DNA of 45,742 nucleotides from CAYYMH01 sp964472785 (GTDB taxonomy: Bacteria > Zhuqueibacterota > Zhuqueibacteria > Thermofontimicrobiales > Thermofontimicrobiaceae), in the NCBI GenBank assembly GCA_964472785.1, contig CAYYMH010000032.1, positions 1 to 45,742 of the forward strand, in the 5' to 3' direction. A program made the position numbers and the translations under genes. Shown in pieces: positions 26,137 to 35,522 of the stretch. The notes beneath the pieces are model-generated. The model had not been told where the DNA came from, did not search any database, and was given only the letters and a program-made list of their open reading frames with translations. Every line of letters begins with the position of its first letter. Positions within the stretch are counted from its first letter, which is position 1.

Positions 26137-29100
26137 TTACAGATTTTTTAATCGTTGTTGCCTGAAAATGATCGCCATTTTTAGAATTTTTTCACCAACA
26201 TCCGGGACATCAATATGAGCAATGTAATAACCACTGGCAACTGGCAGGTTATTTTCATTTCTCAAATCCCAGTCGTGAGTTATAGCAGTGGGGTCGTCAT
26301 GTTCAATGGTTCTGATCAACTGACCCGCTACCGAGAAAATTCGAATGGTGCATTTTTCAGGTAGATTAATAAACCGCACATGTTCCTGATGGAGTTTCTG
26401 TTCCAAGATATTATGCGCTAAGTACGGGTTGGGGAATACATTGATGATATCCAACCGTTCTTTGGCATCGGAAAGCACGCCATCGGTTTCGCCTTGAATG
26501 CTAAATCCAAAGATATCTGCACCAGCAACAACTGGTTTCGGGAAGGTATCCGGATCCGGTATAGTGAGTTGTACAATATCACCGGTCTTCCAGACTGTTT
26601 CCGGCTTAAACTTAAATGTCCAGGTTGCCATTGTATCCTGTCCTGTAAAACTAATATTGTGTACCTGTTCATCATATTCGGACGCAACCGCGTACACAAC
26701 ACAATTTCCGCGTGGTGCCCAGGTCGGTACAAAGGTTCCGGAATCAATTTCAGCAATCTTTTGAGCATTATCAGTGAATGCTGTATTGATCTGAACATTT
26801 CTGGTTACATCCCAGAGTTCAAAAGGAACTCGGACCAGGAATGGATCCCGTCCGCCCGGATTTGGATTCTTTGGATGCTGTGGCATGAACTTAGCCGGAT
26901 CACCAAAACTGAAAAGCAGTGTGGCCATACTTCCGCCTTCAGTCACTTCCATGGTTGTGGAATCCATCACCCCGGTGAATCGTATTTGGAGATGATTATT
27001 AATATATTCAGGGTTCTTCGTTCCTTTTCTGAACTGTCCGTCAGCCGCTAAATCAGTGGGTTTTGATCCCTCTCGCTGCGGACTGGATAAACCCTCTAAT
27101 ATTACGGGGTCACCAGCAATAAGCTCAGGTACCCATGTCACTAACTCTTCTTCTTGATAATCAAACAGCACTTTGATAAAGAAATCGATGCTATCATCGA
27201 GCAGTGTCTGGTACTCGATGTCTTTTTCGCTGTCATCGATGACGTTATCATTCGGCGTAGTGTCTGCCGCATAACTGGAAACATTGGTGTAACCAGGCAC
27301 TTCAACACCGTTTTTCCAAAGCGTCCAGGTTTCATCTTCATTGGCAGTCACCTGGTAATCGGCAGTTTCGACATAGAGTGGATCGATTAGCTTCACCCAG
27401 ATGTCCCACTTACGTTCATTAGCTGTGCCCTCGGGATGCGTTACCTGCACCTCAGAATAAACGTCATGGCTGTAAACCGTGCCCGGTCTCGGTTGATGCG
27501 GAATGACCGTTAATTTATTCTTTGTCTGATCGTACGAACTTTCCAATACGTTCGGCAAACTATTGGGATCATACGCATAAGAGGTTACTAAAATATGATA
27601 AGGTCTGCCATTTGACAAAGAGTTTCCGTAATAATCTTCAGTGAACAGATAGCGGTATTTTAATCCCAAATTATTGCCAAAAGCAGCCGGCATCTGGAGA
27701 ATTTGTCCGCTATTAATATCATAAGTTGGTTGCAAGATAACAGCTAATTCGTTCTGAAGATCATAGGTATCTAATCGTTTCCATGGCCCTGCCTGAGTCG
27801 CGCCGATATAGACGTTGTAACCTTCAAACTGATAGCTCGATTCAAAATCTTCCGACCGTCTGTCCCAGGTCACCAGGATTTTACGATTCAATTCTGAAAC
27901 CTGTAAAACAGGTGCCGGTGGCGGTGTGGGCACATCAAATCCCAGATCATAAGCCTGTTGTGCTTCCTGGTCATAGAACCTTAATACATCAATACTACTC
28001 AGGCGGTCCGAACCCTGACCAATCACACAGCCCACCACGATTTCCTGCGTATCGCCGACAGCAATGGTAAACGGACCGGAACCGGTCAACATTCGGATAT
28101 CGGCTGGCGGACTCTCTGCAGTCGAAAGCCATCCTTCGCCGGTTACAGGGTCACCTGTATTTAGAAACTTACTTTCTTCACCAGTAATCGGGTTAACCCA
28201 GGGCGTACCATCTTTTTGATAACCAGCCAGATAGTACCATACCTGTTCAGCGCCTTGAGCATTATAACTCGGATCACTAAAAACAGGATTACTGTTGTAA
28301 TATTTGTTGAATGATGTTGCACCTAATAACTTGCTATCCGGGAATACTCTGCCATCCGGCAACTTGACCGTATCGCCAGGCGAATCGACAATCGGACCCT
28401 GGAAATAATCCCATCCCAGTGCGGGGGGGCGGGAGCCGTAAGTTTCATCAATTGGGGCTCCGTTATAGCAATAACTCATTCCGCTTTCCAGGTCAAAACC
28501 GATTAAATCGTCATTGGCACCACCCAGGTCAACATCAGCCCAGGCACCAATGTATGCATCCTGTAAATCATCATCACCTTTATTGATAAGTGTATATTTG
28601 ATGAACATCGTATTTCCGAGGGCGCCGGCTCTGTCAAAACCAAACACCAGGATGTGAAGCTCGATACCAATTGGCAGTGTGTTGTAACAGCCCTGATGGA
28701 GACTTTGATCCAAATCGTTCATCACGGCGTAGAGCATTTCATCGCCAAAACCGATCCAGTCACCGTTTTCATCAGCAACCGGTGGTGCGCCTTGTTCTTC
28801 GGCAAACATCTGCCAGATTCCCCAGCTATCAATTTCCTGTGAGGCTTCACCATCCGGATACTCGCGACGGACTTTATAGACCCGATATTCTTCTTTACCG
28901 GGTGCATCTGCTGTTCCGTCTTCCAAAATCTTTCCGGGTTGATATTCGACATTGTAATCCGCACACGCGGTTCGAGTCACGTCGTTGACTTTACCGGCAA
29001 CCCAGATACCAGCGTTGTAGCAAAGATATTTACCAGAACCTTTGGGCCATTCCATATCCGAATTACCGGAAATCGGATGGCGGCTAAAGGTTCCGTTGTT

Positions 29101-29268
29101 CATCACAACGCTACGAATATTGTTCACATCAAAATATTTATTCGCTCTTTTTGTCAGAGCTTTATTTAATTTTGAACCGGACTGTGTTTCTTCAGCCGTA
29201 AATGCCACACTGGCTAACAGCAAGATCATAAGAAACAGCGCCAATCCGGGCATGATCTTTTTTATCAT
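26137..29268 (-). CDS. Large secreted surface protein with Fn3-like and C-terminal sorting domains
   Basis: The 1043-residue protein starts with a signal peptide (MIKKIMPGLALFLMILLLASVAFTA). Ribosome site AGGAGG lies nine bases before the ATG at 29266-29268. The first 440 residues are unassigned (NKYFDVNNIRSVVMNNGTFSR near the start). A fibronectin type III-like domain is near residues 460-560 (PPAPVLQVSELNRKILVTWDRRS, EGYNVYIG). The end resembles a type IX sorting tail (INVFPNPYLAHN, CTIRIFSVAGQLIRTIEHD, VASGYYIAHIDV). It lies between a TonB-dependent receptor and a PorV-like protein in one operon, so it may be a surface partner of the receptor, comparable in position to SusD but not similar in sequence (inference). 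Confidence 0.8.
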   Translation of the reverse strand: MIKKIMPGLALFLMILLLASVAFTAEETQSGSKLNKALTKRANKYFDVNNIRSVVMNNGTFSRHPISGNSDMEWPKGSGKYLCYNAGIWVAGKVNDVTRTACADYNVEYQPGKILEDGTADAPGKEEYRVYKVRREYPDGEASQEIDSWGIWQMFAEEQGAPPVADENGDWIGFGDEMLYAVMNDLDQSLHQGCYNTLPIGIELHILVFGFDRAGALGNTMFIKYTLINKGDDDLQDAYIGAWADVDLGGANDDLIGFDLESGMSYCYNGAPIDETYGSRPPALGWDYFQGPIVDSPGDTVKLPDGRVFPDSKLLGATSFNKYYNSNPVFSDPSYNAQGAEQVWYYLAGYQKDGTPWVNPITGEESKFLNTGDPVTGEGWLSTAESPPADIRMLTGSGPFTIAVGDTQEIVVGCVIGQGSDRLSSIDVLRFYDQEAQQAYDLGFDVPTPPPAPVLQVSELNRKILVTWDRRSEDFESSYQFEGYNVYIGATQAGPWKRLDTYDLQNELAVILQPTYDINSGQILQMPAAFGNNLGLKYRYLFTEDYYGNSLSNGRPYHILVTSYAYDPNSLPNVLESSYDQTKNKLTVIPHQPRPGTVYSHDVYSEVQVTHPEGTANERKWDIWVKLIDPLYVETADYQVTANEDETWTLWKNGVEVPGYTNVSSYAADTTPNDNVIDDSEKDIEYQTLLDDSIDFFIKVLFDYQEEELVTWVPELIAGDPVILEGLSSPQREGSKPTDLAADGQFRKGTKNPEYINNHLQIRFTGVMDSTTMEVTEGGSMATLLFSFGDPAKFMPQHPKNPNPGGRDPFLVRVPFELWDVTRNVQINTAFTDNAQKIAEIDSGTFVPTWAPRGNCVVYAVASEYDEQVHNISFTGQDTMATWTFKFKPETVWKTGDIVQLTIPDPDTFPKPVVAGADIFGFSIQGETDGVLSDAKERLDIINVFPNPYLAHNILEQKLHQEHVRFINLPEKCTIRIFSVAGQLIRTIEHDDPTAITHDWDLRNENNLPVASGYYIAHIDVPDVGEKILKMAIIFRQQRLKNL

Positions 29269-29326
29269 TGCTTTTCCTCCTGATAAAAGAAATCGCATTA
29301 TCGATTTATAATTAATCTTCCATGAA

Positions 29327-32257
29327 TTAGAATTCGACCAAGATTCCGAAACGCATAATACGCGGTGTGCTTACACCACGTGCGCCACCATCGCTCATAT
29401 CTTCACGTGCAAGATATTCACCGGTTGAACCGTTGATCTCCAGCCAGGCTCTTCCGTCTTCTGTTTTTAACCATCCGTTATCATGAGGATCACCTGTTTG
29501 GTTATGTACATTGGTAACGTTTTCACGATCGAACAAATTGTAAACCCAGATATACGGTTTTATGCTGAAATCACCAGCGTAAATTGTCCGATCGACCTTG
29601 ATGTCCATTCGATTATACCAGGGCATCACTGAAGCATTGAGAGCCTCAATGGGGCTTGGTGCATTTTGCGGAAAAAGACCAAGAGGACCTGGTTCGATTT
29701 TTGTATAGCGCAAACCACTGTGCATGGTATAGAATGCATTGACTCCAAAATTAGCCAATGGTTTGAAACCAAACAACGTTGGTCCATCATCCCTGGTTAA
29801 ACGAAAATCAACATTAATATTTGCTACATGATCCTGATTATGAGCTAACGGCATAATCAAAGTCGGGAATCTTAACTCCTGATCCTGCCAGGCAATATCG
29901 AAATGCTCGCCACTGCTCGATCCTGTACCCATTGCCTTTGAATAGGTATAATCAACAGTTGCGCTAATGCGATTGGTACGACGGAGGGTAAAGCTGACTT
30001 GCATTCCTTTGGTCGTCCCATAATCAACATTTTGATACTGGAAGTAAGAGGCGTATCCATAGCCTTCTTCCGGGAAAAATACGCGAAGCTGAATAAAATC
30101 TTTGATGTCTTTGTAGAATGCAGTAATATTCAAACTTGCATTGGGACCAATTTGCTGCTTTAATCCGACTTCGTATTGAATGGTCTGCATCGGTTTTAAA
30201 TTCGGATTCATCATGGATCGTGCATTTCCACCCTGGAGAAAACGTCCGGCATAGGTATGGCCATCATACATATCATCCACTTTGGGCATCTGGACGAATT
30301 TTCCGAATTGAGCATGAAAAACAGTTTTATCCGTTACAGGGAAAGACCATCCCAATCTCGGGCTAACGATAGTGTACGTTTTGGGATCGCCGTAACTGTC
30401 ATCACCAATCAGATTCAAACTATTCAGATTCAAACGAGCCGGATCAACCCAGCTTTCAACACCAGTATTGAAATGGTCAAATCTAAGACCAGCATTTAGC
30501 ACCAAATCCTTCAGCTCGATTTTATCCTGAATATACGCAGCCGCCCGCACCGGATGTCTTGGCGCATCATGACCGTTAGCCGTGATTTTTTGATTCTGGT
30601 CATTGGTGGCTTCGTACATCTGATCTTCATTAATTTCATTGCCCCACATGTCATAACCGTAATAGCCATAACTGTTACGGAAAATATCATAATCTGTCAA
30701 TGTATTTTCCGGATCAATTTCTCTTCTGTGCAATCCGAGAGAGACTGTTGAAGCGAGAACTGTATAACGGCGAACCGTATAGTAATCGTATTGAAAACCG
30801 GCTTTTAATTCGTTGTAATTATTAAACTGCCAGGTCATATCAAATTTGGGACCATAGTTTACCTGAGCGGTTTTGCCATACCAGTCATAAGCCTGACCCG
30901 GTACTTCCGGTTGAAGTAAACCGAACAGACTGTGGCTGTAGCCCAGTCCCCAGTCCCGTCGTCCTGGGTTATAAGCCGGATCGCCATATTTTTCAATATC
31001 GTCCCAGAGATCGATGTCTCCGAATTCATCTTTGTAATAAAAATAATTAAAATTTAATGTATAAAAAAACCGTGGACTTAACTGATGGGTGAATTTGAAG
31101 TAAGCACTCGCGTTCCAGCGCTTGTTTAAACGGTTTTTCAGATAATTGGTAATATCACCCCAGCTTCCGCCAGCTCTGTCTTTGCCAGTATGATATGTTC
31201 CACCAACTTTGAATCTGAAAGATGGTGACGGATTAAAGCTAAGATTACCGTTGACGTCCCACTTGCTATTAAAATAGCCGGGATATGGACCAGAACCAAA
31301 ATCAACGTTGATCGGAATTTCCAAACCGTTGTTTGTCACAGTCGTGTCAAGTTTTATGCCGTGCCAGTTAGTTGCATATCCGTCATTATAGGTACGTTCG
31401 CCGGCGACAAAGAATCTTAACTTTTTATCCTCAACAAGCGGAATAGGTCCGCCAGCAGTAATCGTGTAGGTATTATAACCCCAGGACTGAGTGCCCAGTG
31501 TCTTACCTTCACTGTTCTCAAACACTTCATCTGAGATGGCTTCAAAGCTGAAACTGTAATCGGATCCGCCAGACTTGGTGGCTGTCAGCAACACACCGGA
31601 ATTGGCAAAACCGTATTCAGCATTAAACCCACCAGCATGGAAGTTGGACTCTTCAATGGCGTTATTGATTACGCTCAAAGCGTTGGTATTGCCGCTTCTC
31701 AGCAGCGTTGTCATCACACCATCAACGTATGTCACATTTTCCTCAGATCGACCACCGCGAACGTGGAAATTGCTACCATCTTTAACCACTGCAGAAGAAA
31801 GGTTCATCACCGTTTCCACGCCATCACGCATGGGTAGGTTTTTCAAATCTTCTGATTGAATCGTTTTCACTGTATTGGTTACGTTCTTGTTGATTATTGG
31901 TCGTTCTGCGACAATGCTCACAGTTTCACCTTCGATAACAGTAGTAGGGAGCTCAAAATCGACGTTCGTCGTGAGGTCGGCATGAACGCGGATATTACTT
32001 ATTTCTAATGTTTTGTAGCCGATATATTGAGCGACTACAGTGTAAGTACCTACCGGTACGTTCAAAATAATATAACTTCCGTTAATATCAGTCGCGGCAC
32101 CCATTTGAGTGTCTTTGATAATAACGTTTACGCCCGGTAGTGGTTCACCGGTATCTTTGTCAACGACAACACCGGATATCTTACCGGCTACGCCCGCAAA
32201 ACTTAAAGCAGGCAGCAACATAGCAACCAGTAAAGCTACCACAATCTTTCTTTTCAT
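29327..32257 (-). CDS. TonB-dependent receptor with N-terminal carboxypeptidase-like domain
   Basis: This 976-residue outer-membrane receptor starts with a signal peptide (MKRKIVVALLVAMLLPALSFAG). A carboxypeptidase-regulatory-like domain spans residues about 27-110 (GKISGVVVDKDTGEPLPGVNVIIKDT). The plug domain follows (IQSEDLKNLPMRDGVETVMNLSS, FHVRGGRSEENVTYVDGV). Then comes a long barrel rich in aromatic residues, ending in IMRFGILVEF with the C-terminal Phe needed for barrel assembly. The start has GGAGG four bases upstream. It is the first gene of a three-gene operon with a roughly 240-base leader. The substrate is not predictable; the oligosaccharide and metal classes are both possible. 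Confidence 0.92.
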   Translation of the reverse strand: MKRKIVVALLVAMLLPALSFAGVAGKISGVVVDKDTGEPLPGVNVIIKDTQMGAATDINGSYIILNVPVGTYTVVAQYIGYKTLEISNIRVHADLTTNVDFELPTTVIEGETVSIVAERPIINKNVTNTVKTIQSEDLKNLPMRDGVETVMNLSSAVVKDGSNFHVRGGRSEENVTYVDGVMTTLLRSGNTNALSVINNAIEESNFHAGGFNAEYGFANSGVLLTATKSGGSDYSFSFEAISDEVFENSEGKTLGTQSWGYNTYTITAGGPIPLVEDKKLRFFVAGERTYNDGYATNWHGIKLDTTVTNNGLEIPINVDFGSGPYPGYFNSKWDVNGNLSFNPSPSFRFKVGGTYHTGKDRAGGSWGDITNYLKNRLNKRWNASAYFKFTHQLSPRFFYTLNFNYFYYKDEFGDIDLWDDIEKYGDPAYNPGRRDWGLGYSHSLFGLLQPEVPGQAYDWYGKTAQVNYGPKFDMTWQFNNYNELKAGFQYDYYTVRRYTVLASTVSLGLHRREIDPENTLTDYDIFRNSYGYYGYDMWGNEINEDQMYEATNDQNQKITANGHDAPRHPVRAAAYIQDKIELKDLVLNAGLRFDHFNTGVESWVDPARLNLNSLNLIGDDSYGDPKTYTIVSPRLGWSFPVTDKTVFHAQFGKFVQMPKVDDMYDGHTYAGRFLQGGNARSMMNPNLKPMQTIQYEVGLKQQIGPNASLNITAFYKDIKDFIQLRVFFPEEGYGYASYFQYQNVDYGTTKGMQVSFTLRRTNRISATVDYTYSKAMGTGSSSGEHFDIAWQDQELRFPTLIMPLAHNQDHVANINVDFRLTRDDGPTLFGFKPLANFGVNAFYTMHSGLRYTKIEPGPLGLFPQNAPSPIEALNASVMPWYNRMDIKVDRTIYAGDFSIKPYIWVYNLFDRENVTNVHNQTGDPHDNGWLKTEDGRAWLEINGSTGEYLAREDMSDGGARGVSTPRIMRFGILVEF

Positions 32258-32530
32258 GATTCCTCCGTTTTGGTTTCACTTGTGAATAATGAATGAATAG
32301 TTGATCAATTAACAGGTAATTGATCATCTAACTGAGTTAAGAAAATGGTTACCGATCACCTCCTTCCGATATTTTTTTATGAATTGTATGTGTTCGAATT
32401 GTTTAAATCACCTCCCTTCGGGATTAGGATTAAAATTTTATTAACATGTTGTTAAGGCAATTATTATTCCATTTGAATTAAAATACTATTTAAACCTTAA
32501 TTATCAGTTACTTAAAGATATTGACAAGTC
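32258..32530 (-). promoter_or_regulatory. Promoter and structured leader of the TonB receptor operon
   Basis: A possible promoter is TTGTCA (32522-32527) and TAATTA (32498-32503), 18 bases apart on the minus strand. The transcript would carry a leader of about 240 bases. In it are AAGGGAGGTGAT (32407-32418) and AAGGAGGTGATC (32354-32365). The second is a full 12-base complement of the usual 3' end of 16S rRNA, yet neither has a start codon at a usable distance. Closer to the gene is a 10-bp hairpin, TGATCAATTA/TAATTGATCA (32302-32326). The real ribosome site is the GGAGG just before the ATG. Confidence 0.45.
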
Positions 32531-32599
32531 AATTCTTTGTTAATTTTGTGCAACTTTTTTCATTCAAAATATGCATCAATTTGCACATAACGCGTTTTT

Positions 32600-33670
32600 T
32601 CATTCGTCCGCAATCAGAATACTTATCGGCTTTAATGAATCGATATTGGCGCAAACAATCAAAATTGAAGATGAAATCGGAACAGCCAGTATCATCCCAA
32701 TCGGTCCCCAAATGAATCCCCAAAAAATTAACGAAAAAATCACCAGCAGCGGACTCATGTTTAAGCTTCTTCCCATCAGCGCGGGCTCAAGCACATTTCC
32801 CCAGATCGTCTGAATGCTAATGAGCAGCAAGGCGACCCACACAGTCGGAAATAAACCGCCAAATTGAAAAATAGAAACCAGGATAGGCGGAACCGTCGCG
32901 AGAATAGAACCAATGTTCGGAATGAAATTCAGCAAAAATGTCAACAGTCCCCAGACCCAGGCAAAATCAACACCAAAAACAGTCAAAATAATGGCAGCGC
33001 TCAAACCGGTTCCCAGGCTAATTAGCGTCTTGGTGAAAAAATAGCGTCGAATCCCGCGGTTGATATTCTCCATCACGGTGTAGATTTTTTTCGACCTTTC
33101 CCCGGGGAATGCTTTGGCGATATTGGATACGATATGTTCGCGTCCCAATAAAATGTAAACAGTAAATAGCAGAACTAAAAACAGATTGGCAATAAAACTG
33201 ATGAATGAACCGACACTCGAAGATAATACTTTGGGAATCGACAGCTTTTGTAACAGATCATCCCATTTGACCTCTGAATAATAGTTCACCACGCTTTCAT
33301 GAGGTATTTTCAGTGCGCCGATTATGCTTAAATAGAGCTCATTGAATTTCTCCTGATACTTTGGAAATTCCTTGGAGAATGTATCAATATTGGAATAGAT
33401 AATAATACCGATTAAATAGAAAAACACGAACGTAATGATTAACACGAGAAAGATAGCGATGAATTTGGGGATTTTAATCCGCTGCATGAAATTGATCATC
33501 GGTTCAAATACATAAGACAGAAAAATTGCTATAAACAGCGGTTTGAAAACCGATTGCAATAAATGCAAAATAAAACCGATGGCAATGACGACCAGTACAC
33601 CTAAAAATATTTTGACTGATTTACTGTCTCCGAAACCAGATTTTAGTTCACGCTGCGTGTTTTTTCCCAT
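32600..33670 (-). CDS. AI-2E (YhhQ/PerM)-family membrane transporter
   Basis: The 356-residue protein has about eight membrane segments with the family's layout: two at the start (FLGVLVVIAIGFILHLL, PLFIAIFLSYVFEPMINFM), one more, a soluble stretch (residues about 100-180), and a C-terminal bundle with the conserved motifs FLNFIPNIGSILATVPPI, WGNVLEPALMGRSLNMSPLLVI and GPIGMILAVP. Members transport diverse small molecules; export of autoinducer-2 is known for only one. The ATG at 33668-33670 has a poor ribosome site. A longer reading from a TTG at 33746-33748 would begin inside the -35 box, so I rejected it. Confidence 0.9.
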   Translation of the reverse strand: MGKNTQRELKSGFGDSKSVKIFLGVLVVIAIGFILHLLQSVFKPLFIAIFLSYVFEPMINFMQRIKIPKFIAIFLVLIITFVFFYLIGIIIYSNIDTFSKEFPKYQEKFNELYLSIIGALKIPHESVVNYYSEVKWDDLLQKLSIPKVLSSSVGSFISFIANLFLVLLFTVYILLGREHIVSNIAKAFPGERSKKIYTVMENINRGIRRYFFTKTLISLGTGLSAAIILTVFGVDFAWVWGLLTFLLNFIPNIGSILATVPPILVSIFQFGGLFPTVWVALLLISIQTIWGNVLEPALMGRSLNMSPLLVIFSLIFWGFIWGPIGMILAVPISSSILIVCANIDSLKPISILIADE

Positions 33671-33719
33671 AGAACTTTTTAGAATGGTGACACGAATATT
33701 ACAGTCAATTATTAAACAA

Positions 33720-33748
33720 AATATAATAATTTGAGTGCATAATGTCAA
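33720..33748 (-). promoter_or_regulatory. Sigma70-type promoter of the AI-2E transporter gene
   Basis: On the minus strand TTGACA (33743-33748) and TATATT (33720-33725) are 17 bases apart: the same two hexamers and spacing as the aro operon promoter. The gene starts 50 bases downstream of the -10 box. Confidence 0.8.
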
Positions 33749-33807
33749 GATGAAATTGAAAATAAGTTAAAAAAGTGTTATATTTTTCGTTGAGAGGAAA
33801 AAATTCC

Positions 33808-33836
33808 TTGACATTATCTTTTTTTTAAAATACATT
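33808..33836 (+). promoter_or_regulatory. Sigma70-type promoter of the MFS transporter gene
   Basis: TTGACA (33808-33813) and TACATT (33831-33836) are 17 bases apart, with a run of eight T in the spacer. The gene starts 50 bases after the -10 box. It is back to back with the promoter of the divergent AI-2E gene, 60 bp apart, so the two could be controlled together. Confidence 0.7.
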
Positions 33837-33885
33837 AAAGACAATTTTCAGATAATTTTTTACATTTTATACAGAAAGGTTGACT

Positions 33886-35136
33886 ATGACCACGACATCC
33901 GACCAGGGACTTTCAAAAACGCACATCTACTTTTTAGCCTATTCAGCACTCATTTTCATCAGTTTTGCGGCGATGGCAAGTTATTTTGCTTACGACTGTA
34001 TCGGTCCGCTGACTCCCTTATTAAAGGAACAACTGAATCTCTCTTCCACCAAAGTTTACATGCTCTATAGTATTTACTCGATTCCGGTTATCCTGTTTGT
34101 TGTGCTGGGCGGTGTTTTAGCTGACAAATTGGGCGTCCGAAAAGCAGCGATTCTCTTTAGCGGACTTTTCGCGTTAGGCACGGTGTTGACAGCATCGGAA
34201 AATTATGTTATCATGCTGATCGGCCGTTTCCTCTTTGGTATCGGTGCAGAGTGCTATTACGTCGTAATGAATAAAATATTAGCCAAGTGGTTTAAAGACA
34301 GAGGATTAGCCATGGCATTCGGCATCAATCTGTTTCTTTGTCGTGGCGGAACCTATGCCGCCTTTTTTGCTCTTCCCTGGATCGCGGATAATTTCACGTT
34401 GAGTACCGCGCTATGGATAGTCGCTGGCATTAATGTGTTCGGATTATTGGTCACTTTACTTTATGGACTGCTGGATCGCTATGGTGAGAAAAAACAGATC
34501 GTTTCATTTGTTGAAGTAGAATCTGAAGAGCAATTTACGTTGCGAGATGCGCTGCGTTTGCCATTGGCATTTTGGGTGATTAGTCTCCTTTGTGTCACCT
34601 ATTATTCAGCAATTTTCCCGTTTCAGGGTGCAGCAACAGATTTCTTTATCGAACGTTACAATATCGATAATGTCGCCGCCGGTCGTTTAGCTGGCACGAT
34701 CATTTTGATTTCAATGTTTTCCACCTGGATTTTTGGCGCGATTGTCGATCGCATCGGTAAACGCGCCACCATGATGATTATCGGCTCCCTGGCAATGATT
34801 CCCTGTCACATTTCCATGGCATATACTAACATCAATCCCTGGATTCCGATGGTTATTTTAGGTCTTTCATTTTCACTGGTACCCGCCGCACTCTGGCCTG
34901 CATTACCACTGATGGTAAAAGAGAGACAACTCGGGACAGCTTACGGCGTGATTGCAATGGTGCAAAATGTGGGATTATTCGCCTTTCCGTTAGCCGTTGG
35001 TGCAATCCGGGACATGACTGGAAGCTACAATCCGGCGATGATTATGTTTGCCGGTCTCGGTGTTTTGGGATTAATTTTCGCAATCTGGCTGAAAACCATT
35101 GAAGCCAAAGGCGGGCATTATCTGGAAAAAGCTTAA
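33886..35136 (+). CDS. Major facilitator superfamily transporter
   Basis: The 416-residue protein has about twelve membrane segments in two halves separated by the loop GLLDRYGEKKQIVSFVEVESEEQF. The MFS signature between segments 2 and 3 is GGVLADKLGVRKAAILFSG, and GAIVDRIGKRATMMIIGSL is its counterpart in the second half. The first segment begins late (residue about 17). The overall pattern resembles nitrate/oxalate-type or unclassified MFS carriers; no substrate can be assigned. The ATG at 33886 follows AAAGG seven bases upstream; a TTG two codons earlier is in frame. It is followed 52 bp later by the second mobile-element copy. Confidence 0.88.
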   Translation: MTTTSDQGLSKTHIYFLAYSALIFISFAAMASYFAYDCIGPLTPLLKEQLNLSSTKVYMLYSIYSIPVILFVVLGGVLADKLGVRKAAILFSGLFALGTVLTASENYVIMLIGRFLFGIGAECYYVVMNKILAKWFKDRGLAMAFGINLFLCRGGTYAAFFALPWIADNFTLSTALWIVAGINVFGLLVTLLYGLLDRYGEKKQIVSFVEVESEEQFTLRDALRLPLAFWVISLLCVTYYSAIFPFQGAATDFFIERYNIDNVAAGRLAGTIILISMFSTWIFGAIVDRIGKRATMMIIGSLAMIPCHISMAYTNINPWIPMVILGLSFSLVPAALWPALPLMVKERQLGTAYGVIAMVQNVGLFAFPLAVGAIRDMTGSYNPAMIMFAGLGVLGLIFAIWLKTIEAKGGHYLEKA

Positions 35137-35188
35137 TATAGATGATATTAAAAAACTTCTTATTATGTAATTGAATTAAAACAGCCAC

Positions 35189-35412
35189 GGGCGCAATTCC
35201 ATAAAGTTGGTAAACCGTTGAAACGGTTTCTAATATCCTGTTTTTTAACGACTCCACCCCGATGAATCGGGGTGATCATTCAACAGGAGGGTTGAATTAA
35301 CACCCAGATTTATCTGGGTGTTAAAAGAAGATAAAACAATTGATTAACTGCTTCAGCAGTTTACATTTTTCTTATTTATTTCCCAAAATACCAACTTCTC
35401 GGAATTGCACCC
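35189..35412. mobile_element. MITE-like element, copy 2
   Basis: This is the second copy of the element at 207-429, in the same orientation and 224 bp long. The ends are GGGCGCAATTCC and GGAATTGCACCC (35401-35412). All four hairpins are kept exactly: 35213-35228, 35255-35274, 35301-35320 and 35346-35361, while the sequences between them differ at many positions. The 8-bp direct repeat ACAGCCAC flanks it (35181-35188 and 35413-35420). The target lay at the edge of another palindromic repeat (35413-35486). It sits 52 bp after the MFS stop codon, again at a gene's 3' side. Confidence 0.88.
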
Positions 35413-35486
35413 ACAGCCACTGATTAACACGGATTTTCACTGATATAATTTTTTTTTAAATCTGTGCGAATCCGTAGCTAATAAAT
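35413..35486. repeat. Palindromic intergenic repeat (GCCAC...GTGGC type), copy B
   Basis: AGCCACTGATTAACACGGAT at the left and ATCTGTGCGAATCCGTAGCT at the right are imperfect inverted copies around a T-rich centre. The reverse complement shares GTGAAAATCCGTGTTAATC with the element at 8648-8735. It was the insertion site of the adjacent mobile element, whose target duplication covers its first bases. It ends about 35 bases before the thymidylate-synthase-like gene. Confidence 0.65.
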
Positions 35487-35522
35487 ATTTTTTAATTAAA
35501 TTTTTCCAACAGGATGAACAAC

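Noticed and set aside
26494..27051. 185-codon plus-strand frame within the large secreted protein gene
   Set aside because: It is opposite a well-supported long gene with signal peptide and Fn3 domain, and contains no recognisable motif.
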